Below the pieces are notes generated by a model. That model did no database searches. It had not been told where the DNA came from and was given only the letters and a program-made list of their open reading frames with translations. Positions 1 through 8,554 of a stretch of DNA of 56,486 nucleotides are shown piece after piece. This stretch comes from an uncultured Sutterella sp. (GTDB lineage: Bacteria; Pseudomonadota; Gammaproteobacteria; Burkholderiales; Burkholderiaceae_F): the NCBI GenBank assembly GCA_900542805.1, contig UQOW01000012.1, positions 1 to 56,486 of the forward strand. The letters are read 5' to 3'. Position 1 is the stretch's first letter. Each line of letters opens with the position of its first letter. Made by a program: the position numbers and the translations under genes.

Positions 1-156
1 CCCCCCCCTTCCTGGAGAGAAAATTAGATTGGTTTGCTCAGAGTCTTTCCTCGGGAAGCGCGATGGGATTCGTGTATTCGGGCGCGGCGATTTCGGGGAT
101 TGACGCGAATGAATTATTTCGGGGCGTCGAAGGATTCGAGAAACGGGTATTTGAGT

Positions 157-172
157 CGGACAGATTTGTCCG
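157..172. repeat. Short perfect inverted repeat upstream of the autotransporter
   Basis: A 6-bp perfect stem (CGGACA / TGTCCG) with a 4-base loop lies about 40 bases before the autotransporter start. It could be a regulator site or a leader hairpin. I see no convincing -35/-10 pair between it and the start codon, and positions 1-156 hold no recognisable gene. Confidence 0.35.
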
Positions 173-213
173 TCGTTCAAACAAAAACTTATTGACAAGG
201 GGAGGGGTTCTCT

Positions 214-3200
214 ATGAATAGGACTTTTAAGGTTGTCTTTAACCGTGCTCGTGCCGGGTTGATGGTTGCCAATGAAATCACGAGTTCCGTGCAAAAGAAA
301 GGGACGAAGACGGTTGTTGCCGTTGCGGCTCTTGGATTGATGGCGATGTTTGCTCAGGCGAATGCATCGGAGTATGCGGATGCAATCTGGAACAAAAGCT
401 CCGGAACCCCAGCAAGTAGTTACAAGGGTGTTTTTGAAACAGGAAATCAGAAGAACTGGATTGCTGCACTCTGCGCAGAGGAAGGTGCATCTGGCGACCT
501 GTCAAATCTAACCATCGAAAAAACAGGGGATAGGACACAACAGTTGTTTGGGCTTGCTGTCTTTGATAAAGCGAATTTCAACTTGACGGGCGAGTCCGTG
601 ACAGTAAACCTTTCAACCGGCGGTCTTGGGGGTGGAGATAACGCTCTCGCCGGAATCTATACGGAAGTTCGTAAGAGCAATGATCAGGGGACAACGGTCG
701 GGATTTCGGCAAAAAATGTTTCCGTTGAGACAACGTCAACCGACCCCAACGGAAAGAGCGTTTACGGTGTTGCTTCTTACGGAGGGGAAGTGAGTTTCAC
801 CGGAGAGAGCGTCACACTCACGACATCAACCAGTACAGAGCGTAAAGCTTCGGATAATCAATACTCAGAAACAGCAGGCCTTCTTGTAGGGACATATGGC
901 GGCAACTATGGTGTCGGGAAAGTAACTTTTTCCGAGAGCACAAAACTTAACGTCAATGTCGAGTCTAAGAGTAGTGAGCCGACTGTTTTTACGGACAATA
1001 AGACGAGTGATCGCTCGGGAGGGTCGCCGGCTTTCGGAATCAAAGTTGACGGCGGAACGCTTGAGGCAAAGGGTTCTACAACACTTACCGTAAAGTCAAA
1101 CGGAGCGAATGCAACGGGACTCCAGCTTTCAGCGAAGAACTATCAATCCTCAACCGGCACGCAAGTGTTCTCAAGCACGGCAACGATTCATAACCTTACT
1201 GCGTGCGCCACATCAGAAACCGGGAGCGCTTATGGTGTTCGTGTTCAGGACCCGTTAGGGAAAGACGTCAATCTCACTCTTTCTGGCGACGTGTCTGTAA
1301 GTGCATACGCAAGCGGGGCTTACAAGGCAAGGGCAATTCAAGCATCGGATGGTGGACAGATTTCCATAGACGCAGGCAAGGTCAAAGCGGAATCTTCCTC
1401 TATCGGCATCATCGCTCTTGGCAAGGATGCCGGAACGAAGATTGACATAAAGGCCAAAGAGCTCACTGTCAATGCGGATTATGGAATATGGCTTCAAAAC
1501 AATACGGAGACTTCGACAGGCAAAACAGAAGCAACGTCGGTCACGGTTAATGCTGACAAGACTGTAATTACAGGAAAGGAATCGGGTCTTCTTGCCTTCT
1601 CCTCTAGTTGTCTTACCATCAACTCCGACTTGGCTGTAACGGCAACCAAAGTGATGGATGTTCGAGGTAACTCGACCGTTAACATCAATCAAGACGGAAA
1701 GAAGTCAACTGTTCTCAAGGGGGATGTCGTTTTCGAGACGCCCAATGCTCCGGGGGATAGTCAAAATAGCGGCGCATTGATTAACGCCTTCGTAAATGTC
1801 AATTTGACGGGAAAGGCGTCTTCGTGGGAAGGGCGTTCTTATCAGGCGTACCGAATTAAATACGTGGAAGATGGAAAAACGAAATACAAGGACCAGCAAT
1901 CAGTAGGCTTAGAGGGTGATGCCTCCTATCACGGCAACGTGACGGGTTTCAATCTTACGATTGCTCAAGGCGCAAAATGGACGCTTTCCGGTGATAGTTT
2001 CGTTAATACTCTCACGTTGAAGGATAGCGGCATCATTGATGCAACAAAGGCAGCTGAGTTTAACGTCGGCACGTGGGAAAACAGAGGAGTCAAATCGGGC
2101 TTTACGGTTTCCGGAACAGGAAATCTCCTGACACTCGGACAGGACACAAAGTATTCCGGCGATATCAGCATGACAGCCGGAGCCGAACTCATCACGCCGC
2201 TTGATACAGCGTTTAAAGAAATCAAGAAGGAGAGTGATGTTATCACCAGCGGAGCAGGAAGACTGAATATCAAAGGACCGGATTCCGATTCCGATTCTGC
2301 AACGCTCACAATCAACGATAGCTTTACTCTGACAACGGGCGCGTTTACTCAGTTCGGCGAAGCTTACAAGAACGTAGCCCTTAATTTAGCTAACGCCACA
2401 CTCAAGCTGGATCAGTCAGAGCAGGCGATTGATATCCCGACAGACGTAGCCCTCGGTGCCATAACCGACAAGAAGGATGTCAATGTCAACGGAAAGAAAC
2501 TGACGATTTCCGGCAATGGCAAGGAATCCTCTATCGGCAGACTCGATTTCGGAGAAAACAGTGATGAAGAATTTGCTGGAGAATTTGCTGCCCGGAACAA
2601 CACGATTGTCAATGTTGAGAAACTCACCGGTAACGGCGGTGTTTACGTCGGTGAACGTGAAGGCGCCGGCGCTAAGATGTTCATCAACAACTTGGCGATG
2701 AGAGGCGGTTACATTTTCGTAGATCCCATCCATGGTCACTCTGTGTTGGGCGTGAATGAACTGGGTACGGACAACACGTTAACAACTCAGATTATTGCCG
2801 GAGACGGTGCTCTGGTTACGATTGGAACGACATCGGAAACCGAAGCAAGGGCTGCTCTTGCTAAGGTTGAGGGAGCCGGGTCTGCCAAGTCTGTGGTCTT
2901 CATGAAAAAGGCAATCACCATCGGCCAAGGCGGAAGCATCTACATTGGTTCTGAAGCCACCGATACCAGCAGTTCGGACTACCGCGTGTATGTCGGTGCT
3001 GGCGGCCTTCTTGCGGTTGACCAGGGAGCCGTCGGCGACAGCCCTGTGTTTGATGCTGCGCAGGTTGGTGCTGCGCTGGTTCATTTTGAAGGGGGCAAGC
3101 TGGCTGTCGTCAACGCAGCTCCCGGAACTTTGACTATGGTTGCAAATTCGAGCCAAAACCCCTCGACAGATGCGGGGGTTACTCAGAGTGCCGCTACCTT

Positions 3201-4185
3201 GCAGGGACTTGCGGCCGAAGCCGTCCTGACGGATAACCCCTTCGTTTCTGTCGCCGGAGTCTCGGATACAGCAGTAACTTTAGAAGCCTCGGCTTCCCAA
3301 GAAGGTATGTCCACTCTCGCTTCCATGGGTATCCAGTCGATGATTCGCCGTGCGGATATGGTCCTTGCGGAAACTATCGCCGATCGCATGGCCGGTGAGG
3401 TTCAGACGGGCTCGAACCTTTGGGTTGACGTTCGCGGTGAACGCTACGAAAGAGATAACCTCGATAACGGTGCTGGCTTTAAGGCCGATATCGGGTACGG
3501 CGCCTTCGGTGCGGAACTTGCTCCCACAGAGACTACGACTCTCGGTGTTGCCTTCCAGTACGGCAACGGTACCGTCAAGGGCGATGTCGCAAACGTCAAG
3601 AATAAGACCAAGGACTACGGCTTTGCCCTGTACGGCTCTGCCATGCTCGGTGATACGGGCGTGAAGGGTATCGGGGAAGTTGCGTACACCAAGAGCACCA
3701 ACGACATCACCTCGTCTCTGGCTCTCATGAATCAGGACACGGATGCGACGATGCTTTCTGCCGGCGTGAAGGCTCAAAAGAGTTTTGACCTCGGGACCTT
3801 CGAAGTCATTCCGAGTCTCGGAGTGCGTGTCTCGCACATCAAAACCGATGCGATGCAGGCCGGAAACGTCCAAATCGAAAAGCAAAAGCAGACGATTGTT
3901 CAGATTCCGCTCGCCCTTCGCGTCAATGCCAAGGCAACGGAAACGGCAAGCGGCTGGTCTGTGACCCCGAAATTTAAGGTGGCCTTTATCCCGACGGTGG
4001 GTGATAAGTCCATTGAAGTGTTCGGCGTGAAGCAGTCTGTCATCGACACAAGTCCGGTTCAGGGTTCGTTCGGTGTGGGCTTTGCCAAGGGGAACCTCAC
4101 GATTGACGCTGCGGCGCACCTAGGGGCCGGCAACAAGGGCACCTCGGCCGTCGGCGGTAAGGTGGGTCTGACGTATCGCTTCTAA
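214..4185 (+). CDS. Large autotransporter adhesin-type protein (type Va secretion) with extended signal peptide
   Basis: This 1323-residue protein is predicted to export its own N-terminal passenger through a C-terminal outer-membrane barrel. Residues 1-50 form an extended signal peptide: a basic, aromatic ESPR-like start (MNRTFKVVFNRARAG), then a hydrophobic core ending near AQANA. Residues of roughly 50-1050 are a Gly/Ser/Thr/Asn-rich passenger with many short beta repeats, as in a beta-helix. Residues of about 1060-1323 resemble the autotransporter beta-domain, ending in LTYRF with the terminal aromatic that BamA recognises. A strong purine-rich ribosome site (AGGGGAGGGG) precedes the ATG. 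No protease, lipase or other catalytic motif is evident in the passenger, so adhesion or surface display is an inference. It is monocistronic, followed by a terminator. A tandem GATTCC repeat near 2281 encodes alternating Asp-Ser. Confidence 0.9.
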   Translation: MNRTFKVVFNRARAGLMVANEITSSVQKKGTKTVVAVAALGLMAMFAQANASEYADAIWNKSSGTPASSYKGVFETGNQKNWIAALCAEEGASGDLSNLTIEKTGDRTQQLFGLAVFDKANFNLTGESVTVNLSTGGLGGGDNALAGIYTEVRKSNDQGTTVGISAKNVSVETTSTDPNGKSVYGVASYGGEVSFTGESVTLTTSTSTERKASDNQYSETAGLLVGTYGGNYGVGKVTFSESTKLNVNVESKSSEPTVFTDNKTSDRSGGSPAFGIKVDGGTLEAKGSTTLTVKSNGANATGLQLSAKNYQSSTGTQVFSSTATIHNLTACATSETGSAYGVRVQDPLGKDVNLTLSGDVSVSAYASGAYKARAIQASDGGQISIDAGKVKAESSSIGIIALGKDAGTKIDIKAKELTVNADYGIWLQNNTETSTGKTEATSVTVNADKTVITGKESGLLAFSSSCLTINSDLAVTATKVMDVRGNSTVNINQDGKKSTVLKGDVVFETPNAPGDSQNSGALINAFVNVNLTGKASSWEGRSYQAYRIKYVEDGKTKYKDQQSVGLEGDASYHGNVTGFNLTIAQGAKWTLSGDSFVNTLTLKDSGIIDATKAAEFNVGTWENRGVKSGFTVSGTGNLLTLGQDTKYSGDISMTAGAELITPLDTAFKEIKKESDVITSGAGRLNIKGPDSDSDSATLTINDSFTLTTGAFTQFGEAYKNVALNLANATLKLDQSEQAIDIPTDVALGAITDKKDVNVNGKKLTISGNGKESSIGRLDFGENSDEEFAGEFAARNNTIVNVEKLTGNGGVYVGEREGAGAKMFINNLAMRGGYIFVDPIHGHSVLGVNELGTDNTLTTQIIAGDGALVTIGTTSETEARAALAKVEGAGSAKSVVFMKKAITIGQGGSIYIGSEATDTSSSDYRVYVGAGGLLAVDQGAVGDSPVFDAAQVGAALVHFEGGKLAVVNAAPGTLTMVANSSQNPSTDAGVTQSAATLQGLAAEAVLTDNPFVSVAGVSDTAVTLEASASQEGMSTLASMGIQSMIRRADMVLAETIADRMAGEVQTGSNLWVDVRGERYERDNLDNGAGFKADIGYGAFGAELAPTETTTLGVAFQYGNGTVKGDVANVKNKTKDYGFALYGSAMLGDTGVKGIGEVAYTKSTNDITSSLALMNQDTDATMLSAGVKAQKSFDLGTFEVIPSLGVRVSHIKTDAMQAGNVQIEKQKQTIVQIPLALRVNAKATETASGWSVTPKFKVAFIPTVGDKSIEVFGVKQSVIDTSPVQGSFGVGFAKGNLTIDAAAHLGAGNKGTSAVGGKVGLTYRF

Positions 4186-4214
4186 GTCACATCGTGTGAT
4201 TTTGTGATGTCACG

Positions 4215-4250
4215 GGCCCGGCGGGATGACTTCTGCCGGGCCGCTTTGTC
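4215..4250 (+). terminator. Intrinsic terminator after the autotransporter
   Basis: An 8-bp GC-rich stem (GGCCCGGC at 4215-4222 with GCCGGGCC at 4235-4242) begins about 30 bases after the stop codon. Only a weak T-rich tail follows, but the hairpin is strong and well placed. Confidence 0.65.
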
Positions 4251-4268
4251 ATTCCACCCAAGCCGTGA

Positions 4269-4316
4269 CGCATTTCGTGTTTTTTATTGCGAAATGCGCC
4301 TTCCTGCCCCTATAAT
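4269..4316 (+). promoter_or_regulatory. Probable rpsB-tsf promoter with overlapping inverted repeat
   Basis: A perfect -10 box TATAAT lies at 4311-4316. TTGCGA at 4287-4292 is a fair -35 at 18-bp spacing. A perfect 9-bp inverted repeat (CGCATTTCG at 4269-4277 and CGAAATGCG at 4290-4298) overlaps the -35. It may be an operator, or a second terminator hairpin for the upstream gene. Confidence 0.65.
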
Positions 4317-4321
4317 CCGCT

Positions 4322-4463
4322 TCTCCGTTTTTTCGGAGACAGTTGCCCGTTGAATCGTTGTTGTTTCGCGGGTTGTAAATGGCGCGCCGCAAGCTCATCC
4401 GAGGTGAATTCAAAAATTTGTCACAGGGGCTTGGGCGTCAGACATTAACCTTGGAGACTAAAC
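4322..4463 (+). promoter_or_regulatory. Long 5' leader of rpsB
   Basis: About 140 untranslated bases separate the predicted start of transcription from the rpsB ATG. The leader opens with a TCTCCG / CGGAGA hairpin at 4322-4339 around a T-rich loop. Feedback control of rpsB by free S2 through its leader is known in enterobacteria. Whether this leader works that way is inference. Confidence 0.4.
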
Positions 4464-5213
4464 ATGTCTGTTAGCATGCGTGAAATGCTGGAGGCCGGTT
4501 GTCATTTCGGTCACCAGACTCGTTTCTGGAACCCCAAGATGGCTCAGTACATCTTCGGTGCTCGTAACAAGATTCACATCATCAATCTGGAAAAGACCGT
4601 CGAGAAGTTCGAACAGGCCCAGAAGTTCGTGCGCGAACTCACAGCTCGCGGCGGTAAGGTCCTTTTCGTCGACGCCAAGCGCGGCGGACGCGAAATCATC
4701 GCCGAACAGGCGCAACGCGCCGGTTGCTGCTGGGTTGACCAGCGCTGGCTCGGCGGCACGCTCACCAACTTTAAGACCGTCAAGCAGACGATTAAGCACT
4801 TAAAGGAAATGGAGCAAGTCATCGCCGAAGGCGGTCTTGAGAAGATGAGCAAGAAGGAAGCGCTCGACTTTAGCCGTGAGATTGAAAAGCTCAATAAGTC
4901 CATCGGCGGTATCAAGGAAATGACAAGCCTTCCTGATGCACTTTTTGTCATTGATGTCGGCTACCACAAGATTGCCATTGCCGAAGCCAACAAGCTCGGA
5001 ATCCCCGTCATTGCTGTTGTCGATACGAACAACAGCCCGGACGGTGTCGATTACGTCATTCCGGGTAACGATGACTCGGGCAAAGCCGTTGCCATCTACG
5101 CGAGCGGAATTGCCGACGCCGTTTTGGCCGGTAAGGAAGATGCCGCCACGGGTGATAAAGAAGCCGAGGAGTTTGTCGAAGAGACGGCGCCGGCTCCCGC
5201 TGACGCTCAATAA
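4464..5213 (+). CDS. rpsB: 30S ribosomal protein S2
   Basis: S2 (249 residues, usual length about 240) binds the small ribosomal subunit late in assembly and is needed for S1 to bind. The N-terminus (SMREMLEAGCHFGHQTRFWN) and the WVDQRWLGGTLTN and PDALFVIDV segments are characteristic of the family. The C-terminus is an acidic, Ala/Pro-rich tail. A GGAG ribosome site precedes the ATG. It heads the conserved rpsB-tsf pair, with an 89-base gap to tsf that contains a GCCCGA / TCGGGC hairpin at 5225-5243. That hairpin may let S2 and EF-Ts be made at different levels. Confidence 0.99.
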   Translation: MSVSMREMLEAGCHFGHQTRFWNPKMAQYIFGARNKIHIINLEKTVEKFEQAQKFVRELTARGGKVLFVDAKRGGREIIAEQAQRAGCCWVDQRWLGGTLTNFKTVKQTIKHLKEMEQVIAEGGLEKMSKKEALDFSREIEKLNKSIGGIKEMTSLPDALFVIDVGYHKIAIAEANKLGIPVIAVVDTNNSPDGVDYVIPGNDDSGKAVAIYASGIADAVLAGKEDAATGDKEAEEFVEETAPAPADAQ

Positions 5214-5302
5214 GTCGTATTTACGCCCGAGACGATTTCGGGCATTTCATGGATTTCCCGAGGTCCGACAATAGGGGCTTCGGGACACACTAGGAGTGAG
5301 TT

Positions 5303-6190
5303 ATGGCTGTTATTACCGCCGCAATGGTCAAGGCCCTGCGTGAAAAGACCGATGCCCCTATGATGGAGTGCAAGAAGGCGTTGACGGAAGCTCAAGGCGA
5401 TGCCGCCAAAGCCGAAGAAATTCTTCGCGTCAAGCTCGGCAACAAGGCCACTAAGGCCGCCTCCCGTATTACGGCTGAGGGTATCGTTGCCGTTTACATC
5501 AGTGATGATGCCAAAACCGGTGCCATCCTCGAATTGAATTCCGAAACGGACTTTGTGGCGAAGAATCCGGAATTCCAACAGATGGCCAAAGATGCCGTGC
5601 GTCTGGTTGCCCAAAAGGCCCCGGCCGATGTCGCGGCGTTGCTCGAGCTGGATTTGAACGGCAAGCCCTTGGAACAGGTTCGCAAAGACCTTGTCGGCAA
5701 GATCGGCGAAAACATGTCCTTCCGCCGCTTCGTGCGTATGCAGGCCAAGGGCAAGCTTCACAACTATGTGCACGGCGGTTCCAAAATCGGTGTTCTCGTT
5801 GATGTGATCGGCGGAGACGACGAAGTGGCGCATGACGTTGCGATGCACATTGCCGCTTCCAAGCCCAAGGCCCTCGATAAGGACGGCATCGAGGCCTCTT
5901 TAATCGAAGCCGAACGTCGTGTGGCCCTAGAAAAGGCTCGCGAAGCCGGAAAGCCCGAAGCCATTCTCGAGCGCATTGCCGAAGGCTCCGTGCAAAAGTT
6001 CTTAAAGGAAGTGACGCTTTTGAATCAACCCTTTGTCAAAGACGACAAGATTTCGGTCGGCCAGCTTTTAAAGAGCAAGGGCGCCCAGGTGGGCGGCTTT
6101 ACGCTGTATGTGGTCGGCGAGGGCTTAGCTAAGCGTAACGAAGACTTTGCCGCGGAAGTGGCGGCTCAGCAGGCTGCGGCTAAAGCCTAA
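5303..6190 (+). CDS. tsf: Translation elongation factor Ts
   Basis: EF-Ts (295 residues) is the cytosolic nucleotide exchange factor that releases GDP from EF-Tu. The N-terminal UBA-like domain begins AVITAAMVKALREKTDAPMM, followed by the family hallmark ECKKALTEAQGD. The TDFVAKN segment near residue 80, which contacts EF-Tu, is intact. Two core subdomains and the C-terminal module follow in normal order. It is the second gene of the rpsB operon and is closed by a strong terminator 24 bases after the stop. Confidence 0.99.
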   Translation: MAVITAAMVKALREKTDAPMMECKKALTEAQGDAAKAEEILRVKLGNKATKAASRITAEGIVAVYISDDAKTGAILELNSETDFVAKNPEFQQMAKDAVRLVAQKAPADVAALLELDLNGKPLEQVRKDLVGKIGENMSFRRFVRMQAKGKLHNYVHGGSKIGVLVDVIGGDDEVAHDVAMHIAASKPKALDKDGIEASLIEAERRVALEKAREAGKPEAILERIAEGSVQKFLKEVTLLNQPFVKDDKISVGQLLKSKGAQVGGFTLYVVGEGLAKRNEDFAAEVAAQQAAAKA

Positions 6191-6213
6191 GCCTTTAAGC
6201 TTACCGTGTCTTT

Positions 6214-6258
6214 TTTGCGGCAACTCTCCTTGGGCGGGAGTTGCCGCAAATCATTTTT
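6214..6258 (+). terminator. Strong intrinsic terminator after tsf
   Basis: A 13-bp perfect stem (TTTGCGGCAACTC at 6214-6226 with its complement at 6238-6250) has an 11-base loop and is followed by TCATTTTT. A T-run also precedes the stem, so it may act in both directions. Confidence 0.92.
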
Positions 6259-6439
6259 AGGATAACTGATTCAATGCAACGCCCTTTGTCGTGGACTCGG
6301 TTGCCCCGAGCCTCTTCCCGGATTCTCTTTTTTGAAAAACGCACTCAAAGGCGTCCCGTTTTTCTTTAAAATCCTGCCCGAGTACAACAAGTGTGTCCGG
6401 TATCTTTAAAGCTAACGGTACGGGACCGGGAGATCTGAT

Positions 6440-7165
6440 ATGTCAGAGGAATCTGAACCTCAATTTAAGCGTGTGTTATTAAAGCTTTCCGGCGAGTCCC
6501 TGATGGGAGACGATGCGTTCGGTATTAACAAAGAGACGCTCTCACAGATTGTGGCGGATATTCGGGAAGTCATTGATTTGGGTGTCGAGATGGGAATTGT
6601 TGTCGGCGGAGGCAATATTTTCCGCGGCGTCGCACTCGGCTCGACCGGAATGGACCGGGCCACGGGTGATTACATGGGTATGCTTGCGACGATGATGAAT
6701 GCCATGGCCCTGCAAGATGCCTTCCGTAACACCGGCGTAGATGCCCGAGTTCAAAGCGCGATTAAGATGGATCAGGTTGCCGAACCGTATATTCGCGGCA
6801 AGGCCTTAAGTCATTTGAATAAAGGTCGCGTTGTGATTTTCGGGGCCGGTACCGGAAATCCCTTCTTTACCACCGACACGACGGCCGCATTGCGTGCAGC
6901 CGAAATCGGCGCTCAGATTGTTTTAAAGGCGACGAACGTGGACGGCATTTATACCGAGGATCCCAAAAAGAACCCGGCAGCAACGCTTTACAAGGAAATT
7001 ACCTTTGACGAAGCGATGGTTAAACACTTAAAGGTGATGGATTCGACGGCTTTTGCCCTGTGCCGTGATCAGGGAATGCCCTTGAAAGTCTTTTCCATCA
7101 AGAAGCGGGGAGCCCTAAAGCGCGTCATTCTCGGACAAGACGAAGGCACGTTGGTTCACGTATGA
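6440..7165 (+). CDS. pyrH: UMP kinase
   Basis: PyrH phosphorylates UMP to UDP in pyrimidine synthesis. It is a cytosolic hexamer of the amino-acid-kinase fold. At 241 residues it equals the E. coli enzyme. Visible motifs are KLSGESL near the N-terminus (phosphate binding), GGGNIFRG, the TGNPFFTTDT loop and KATNVDGIYTEDP. A GGGAG site lies just upstream of the ATG. The 250-base gap after tsf contains the tsf terminator and must supply a new promoter. I see AT-rich candidates around 6330-6372 but no well-spaced pair. The pyrH-frr order is nearly universal in proteobacteria. Confidence 0.98.
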   Translation: MSEESEPQFKRVLLKLSGESLMGDDAFGINKETLSQIVADIREVIDLGVEMGIVVGGGNIFRGVALGSTGMDRATGDYMGMLATMMNAMALQDAFRNTGVDARVQSAIKMDQVAEPYIRGKALSHLNKGRVVIFGAGTGNPFFTTDTTAALRAAEIGAQIVLKATNVDGIYTEDPKKNPAATLYKEITFDEAMVKHLKVMDSTAFALCRDQGMPLKVFSIKKRGALKRVILGQDEGTLVHV

Positions 7166-7207
7166 TTGCATTAATTCCTGTCGGACAAACCGCATCGGAG
7201 GATTCCT

Positions 7208-7771
7208 ATGGCAACGATTAGCGAAATTCAGCAGAACACAGAATACAAAATGAAGCGTACCGTCGAGACGCTTGAAGATCACTTTAAAAAATTGCGCACG
7301 GGTCGCGCGTCGACCGGCTTGGTGGAAAATATCACGGTCGATTACTACGGATCTCCCACACCGCTTTCGCAGGTCAGTAACCTCGGTGTTTCCGACGCAC
7401 GCACTATCACAATCCAGCCCTGGGATCGCAAGATGATCCCCGTGATTGAAAAGGCCATCCTCAAAAGCGATTTAGGACTGAACCCGGCCACAAGCGGCGA
7501 TACGATTCGCATTCCGCTACCGCCCCTGACCGAAGAGCGCCGCCGGGAAATTACCAAGGTCGTGCGCGGGGACGGAGAAGAGGCCAAGGTGGCGATTCGC
7601 AATCTGCGTCGCGAGGCCAATGAAGCCGTCAAGCGTCTTTTAAAGGACAAGGAAGTGAGCGAGGACGAGGAAAAGAAGTCCGGTAAAGACGTCCAGGCCT
7701 TGACCGATAAGTACATCGTCGCCATTGACGGCGTCGTGGACGAAAAAGTCCAAGAAGTGATGACTATCTAA
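7208..7771 (+). CDS. frr: Ribosome recycling factor
   Basis: RRF (187 residues, usual length 185) acts with EF-G to split the post-termination ribosome. It consists of a three-helix bundle plus a small beta domain. The conserved LRTGRAS segment and the arginine-rich IPLPPLTEERRREITK block are present, as is the GEEAKVAIRNLRREAN helix. A GGAGG ribosome site stands 7 bases before the ATG. It follows pyrH by 42 bases in the same operon. Confidence 0.98.
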   Translation: MATISEIQQNTEYKMKRTVETLEDHFKKLRTGRASTGLVENITVDYYGSPTPLSQVSNLGVSDARTITIQPWDRKMIPVIEKAILKSDLGLNPATSGDTIRIPLPPLTEERRREITKVVRGDGEEAKVAIRNLRREANEAVKRLLKDKEVSEDEEKKSGKDVQALTDKYIVAIDGVVDEKVQEVMTI

Positions 7772-7794
7772 GTCCGAATCGACTTGTGGAAAAA

Positions 7795-7822
7795 GGGTTT
7801 CGAGGGGCTTCCTGCGAAACCC
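7795..7822 (+). promoter_or_regulatory. Hairpin between frr and uppS exposing the only purine-rich site
   Basis: GGGTTTCG at 7795-7802 pairs with CGAAACCC at 7815-7822, leaving AGGGGCTTCCTG in the loop. The AGGGG in that loop is the only ribosome-site-like sequence before the uppS ATG, yet it lies about 24 bases upstream. The fold could bring it nearer or tune uppS translation. This is inference from the sequence alone. Confidence 0.35.
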
Positions 7823-7832
7823 CTTCACGTGC

Positions 7833-8552
7833 ATGACAAACCCAATCCCTCATCACGTTGCCGTCATCATGGACGGGAACGGTCGCTGGGCCAAAGCCCG
7901 CTTTCTGCCGCGCGTTCAGGGGCACCGACGCGGGATGCAAGCCCTGCGTACGACAATCGAGGCGGCACGTAAAGTCGGCATTGCCAACTTAAGTGTTTTT
8001 GCGTTTTCTTCGGAAAACTGGAGCCGCCCGGCCTCGGAAGTGCAAACACTGATGCGGTATTTTGTCACCGGTCTACATGAGGAGGCAGAACCCCTTTTTC
8101 AAGCGGGGATTCGCCTTAAGGTCGTCGGTGACATCACGGCATTTTCTTCCGAGTTACAAGAAGCGATTTACGAGTCTGAAAGGAAGACGGCCGGCGCCGA
8201 CAAGATGCTTTTAAATGTGTGCGCTAACTATAGCGGCAGGTGGGATATCGTTCAGGCGGCGCGTCAGGCGGTTTTGTCCGGGGAGGCCGTGACGGCACAG
8301 GCCCTTGAAAAGAACCTATGCATGCGCGAATCCGGCCCGGTGGATTTACTCATTCGTACCGGAGGGGAATCGCGGATTTCGAACTTTATTCTCTGGCAAA
8401 GTGCCTATGCGGAGCTTTGGTTTACTAAGACGCTTTGGCCGGATTTTTCCGAACGCGATTTACGTGAGGCTCTTACCTGGTATAGCGGACGCGAGCGGCG
8501 ATTCGGGCGAACGGGCGAGCAAATCCAAAACGCTCGAGAAAGGAGTCAGTAA
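7833..8552 (+). CDS. uppS: (2E,6E)-FPP-specific ditrans,polycis-undecaprenyl diphosphate synthase
   Basis: UppS adds eight isoprene units in cis to farnesyl diphosphate, giving the C55 carrier for peptidoglycan and O-antigen. The hallmark MDGNGRWAK sits at residues 13-21, with the catalytic Asp14. SVFAFSSENW, the hydrophobic-cleft region and DLLIRTGGESRISNFLLWQ-like sequence (here with ILWQ) follow. At 239 residues it is slightly shorter than the E. coli enzyme. The ATG lacks a close Shine-Dalgarno sequence, but the protein start matches the family. The dxr gene, which often adjoins uppS, lies about 11 kb away here. Confidence 0.97.
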   Translation: MTNPIPHHVAVIMDGNGRWAKARFLPRVQGHRRGMQALRTTIEAARKVGIANLSVFAFSSENWSRPASEVQTLMRYFVTGLHEEAEPLFQAGIRLKVVGDITAFSSELQEAIYESERKTAGADKMLLNVCANYSGRWDIVQAARQAVLSGEAVTAQALEKNLCMRESGPVDLLIRTGGESRISNFILWQSAYAELWFTKTLWPDFSERDLREALTWYSGRERRFGRTGEQIQNARERSQ

Positions 8553-8554
8553 GA

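Noticed and set aside
3280..4119. 279-codon open frame antisense to the autotransporter barrel
   Set aside because: It lies wholly within a clear coding region, has no ribosome site or domain, and arises from codon bias on the other strand.
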